Below are positions 8,460 through 8,832 of a stretch of 8,832 nt of DNA, in pieces; positions within the stretch are counted from its first letter, which is position 1; every line of letters begins with the position of its first letter. This DNA comes from an uncultured Bacteroides sp. GTDB lineage: Bacteria; Bacteroidota; Bacteroidia; Bacteroidales; UBA11471. The notes under the pieces were generated by a model, which made no database searches, had not been told where the DNA came from, and worked only from the letters and a program-made list of their open reading frames with translations. The position numbers were made by a program, and so were the translations under genes. The DNA is taken from assembly GCA_905210875.1 (NCBI GenBank), contig CAJLYN010000083.1:1-8832 (forward strand), given 5' to 3'.

Positions 8460-8832
8460 GCTGTATTCGGTAGAACAAAGATACAATTTTGAAAGCAATT
8501 TACAACGGTGATACCTTCCGTGTTAACTCTGAAGTAGCTGTATTCGGTAGAACAAAGATACAATTTTGAAAGCAATTTACAACTGATTCTAATGCTATTA
8601 ATTTTGTCATGGCGCTGTATTCGGTAGAACAAAGATACAATTTTGAAAGCAATTTACAACCTGCTTCTCTGTGTCGAAATACGTCTGAAGCTGTATTCGG
8701 TAGAACAAAGATACAATTTTGAAAGCAATTTACAACTTGCTATACTCTCTCATTATCCAATGTTTTGCTGTATTCGGTAGAACAAAGATACAATTTTGAA
8801 AGCAATTTACAACGAGCTTGTTGATGTTTATA
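8460..8832 (-). CRISPR. Type II-C CRISPR array (5 repeats seen, continues beyond window)
   Basis: Five identical 47-base repeats start with GCTGTATTCGG and end with GCAATTTACAAC on the plus strand. They lie at 8460-8506, 8537-8583, 8614-8660, 8690-8736 and 8767-8813. Spacers are 8507-8536 (30), 8584-8613 (30), 8661-8689 (29), 8737-8766 (30) and a cut one from 8814. Read on the minus strand the repeat starts GTTGTAAATTGCTTTCAAAA, the usual orientation of Bacteroidota type II repeats, and this half is complementary to the tracrRNA anti-repeat. The functional transcript is therefore minus-strand, running toward cas2, and the leader should lie beyond the right edge. No spacer matches another part of this window. 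No repeat shows a mismatch. Confidence 0.97.
8476..8812 (-). promoter_or_regulatory. A promoter inside each CRISPR repeat (TTG-19-TATCTTTG)
   Basis: On the minus strand each repeat contains GTTG at its start (core TTG), 19 bases, then TATCTTTG, a full match to the Bacteroidota -7 consensus TAnnTTTG. For the first repeat the boxes are 8505-8503 and 8483-8476. The other repeats carry the same boxes in 8553-8582, 8630-8659, 8706-8735 and 8783-8812. Transcription would start about 10 bases before the repeat ends, leaving a short 5' tail of repeat, then spacer, then the next repeat. This is the arrangement known for Neisseria and Campylobacter type II-C arrays. Activity here is inferred from sequence. 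Confidence 0.6.

Noticed and set aside
8447..8632. Small minus-strand frames across the repeats
   Set aside because: They are translations of repeats and spacers, with the same peptide recurring per repeat.

Overview
The window comes from a member of the Bacteroidota, most likely Bacteroidales. The evidence is the promoter style (TTTG, then 19-20 bases, then TAnnTTTG), the absence of Shine-Dalgarno sequences, a large secreted MG2/plug-like protein typical of that phylum, and a 47-base type II-C CRISPR repeat of the Bacteroidota kind. Genes are GC-rich; the intergenic regions and the CRISPR array are AT-rich.

Layout. Positions 1-150 hold no recognised gene, but the segment is GC-rich and can fold. 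A minus-strand gene for the queuosine enzyme QueH follows (151-762). After a strong inverted repeat (808-844) comes a long minus-strand gene for an exported MG2-domain/TonB-plug-like protein (880-3393). These two are ordinary chromosomal genes with no evident link to defence.

Positions 3394-8832 are a complete-looking type II-C CRISPR-Cas locus, cut by the window end inside the array. The 272-base gap before cas9 holds a divergent pair. A minus-strand tracrRNA (about 3559 to 3471) has its own promoter, a degenerate anti-repeat, a nexus-like hairpin and an intrinsic terminator. A plus-strand promoter drives cas9-cas1-cas2. The three cas genes are joined by 4-base overlaps (ATGA and GTGA), so they form one operon. 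No cas4 or csn2 is present, which fits subtype II-C. A bidirectional hairpin terminator follows cas2, then an array of at least five identical 47-base repeats with 29-30-base spacers.

How it works together. Cas1 and Cas2 insert spacers. crRNAs, read from the minus strand so that each begins with spacer followed by GTTGTAAATTGC-type repeat, pair with the tracrRNA anti-repeat and guide Cas9, whose RuvC and HNH catalytic residues are all intact. The most interesting observation is that every repeat, read on the minus strand, contains a complete Bacteroidota promoter (TTG, 19 bases, TATCTTTG). Each crRNA may therefore be transcribed on its own, as known for Neisseria type II-C. The system is otherwise a recognisable type II-C locus rather than an unknown one; its Cas9 (1139 aa) is compact for this phylum.
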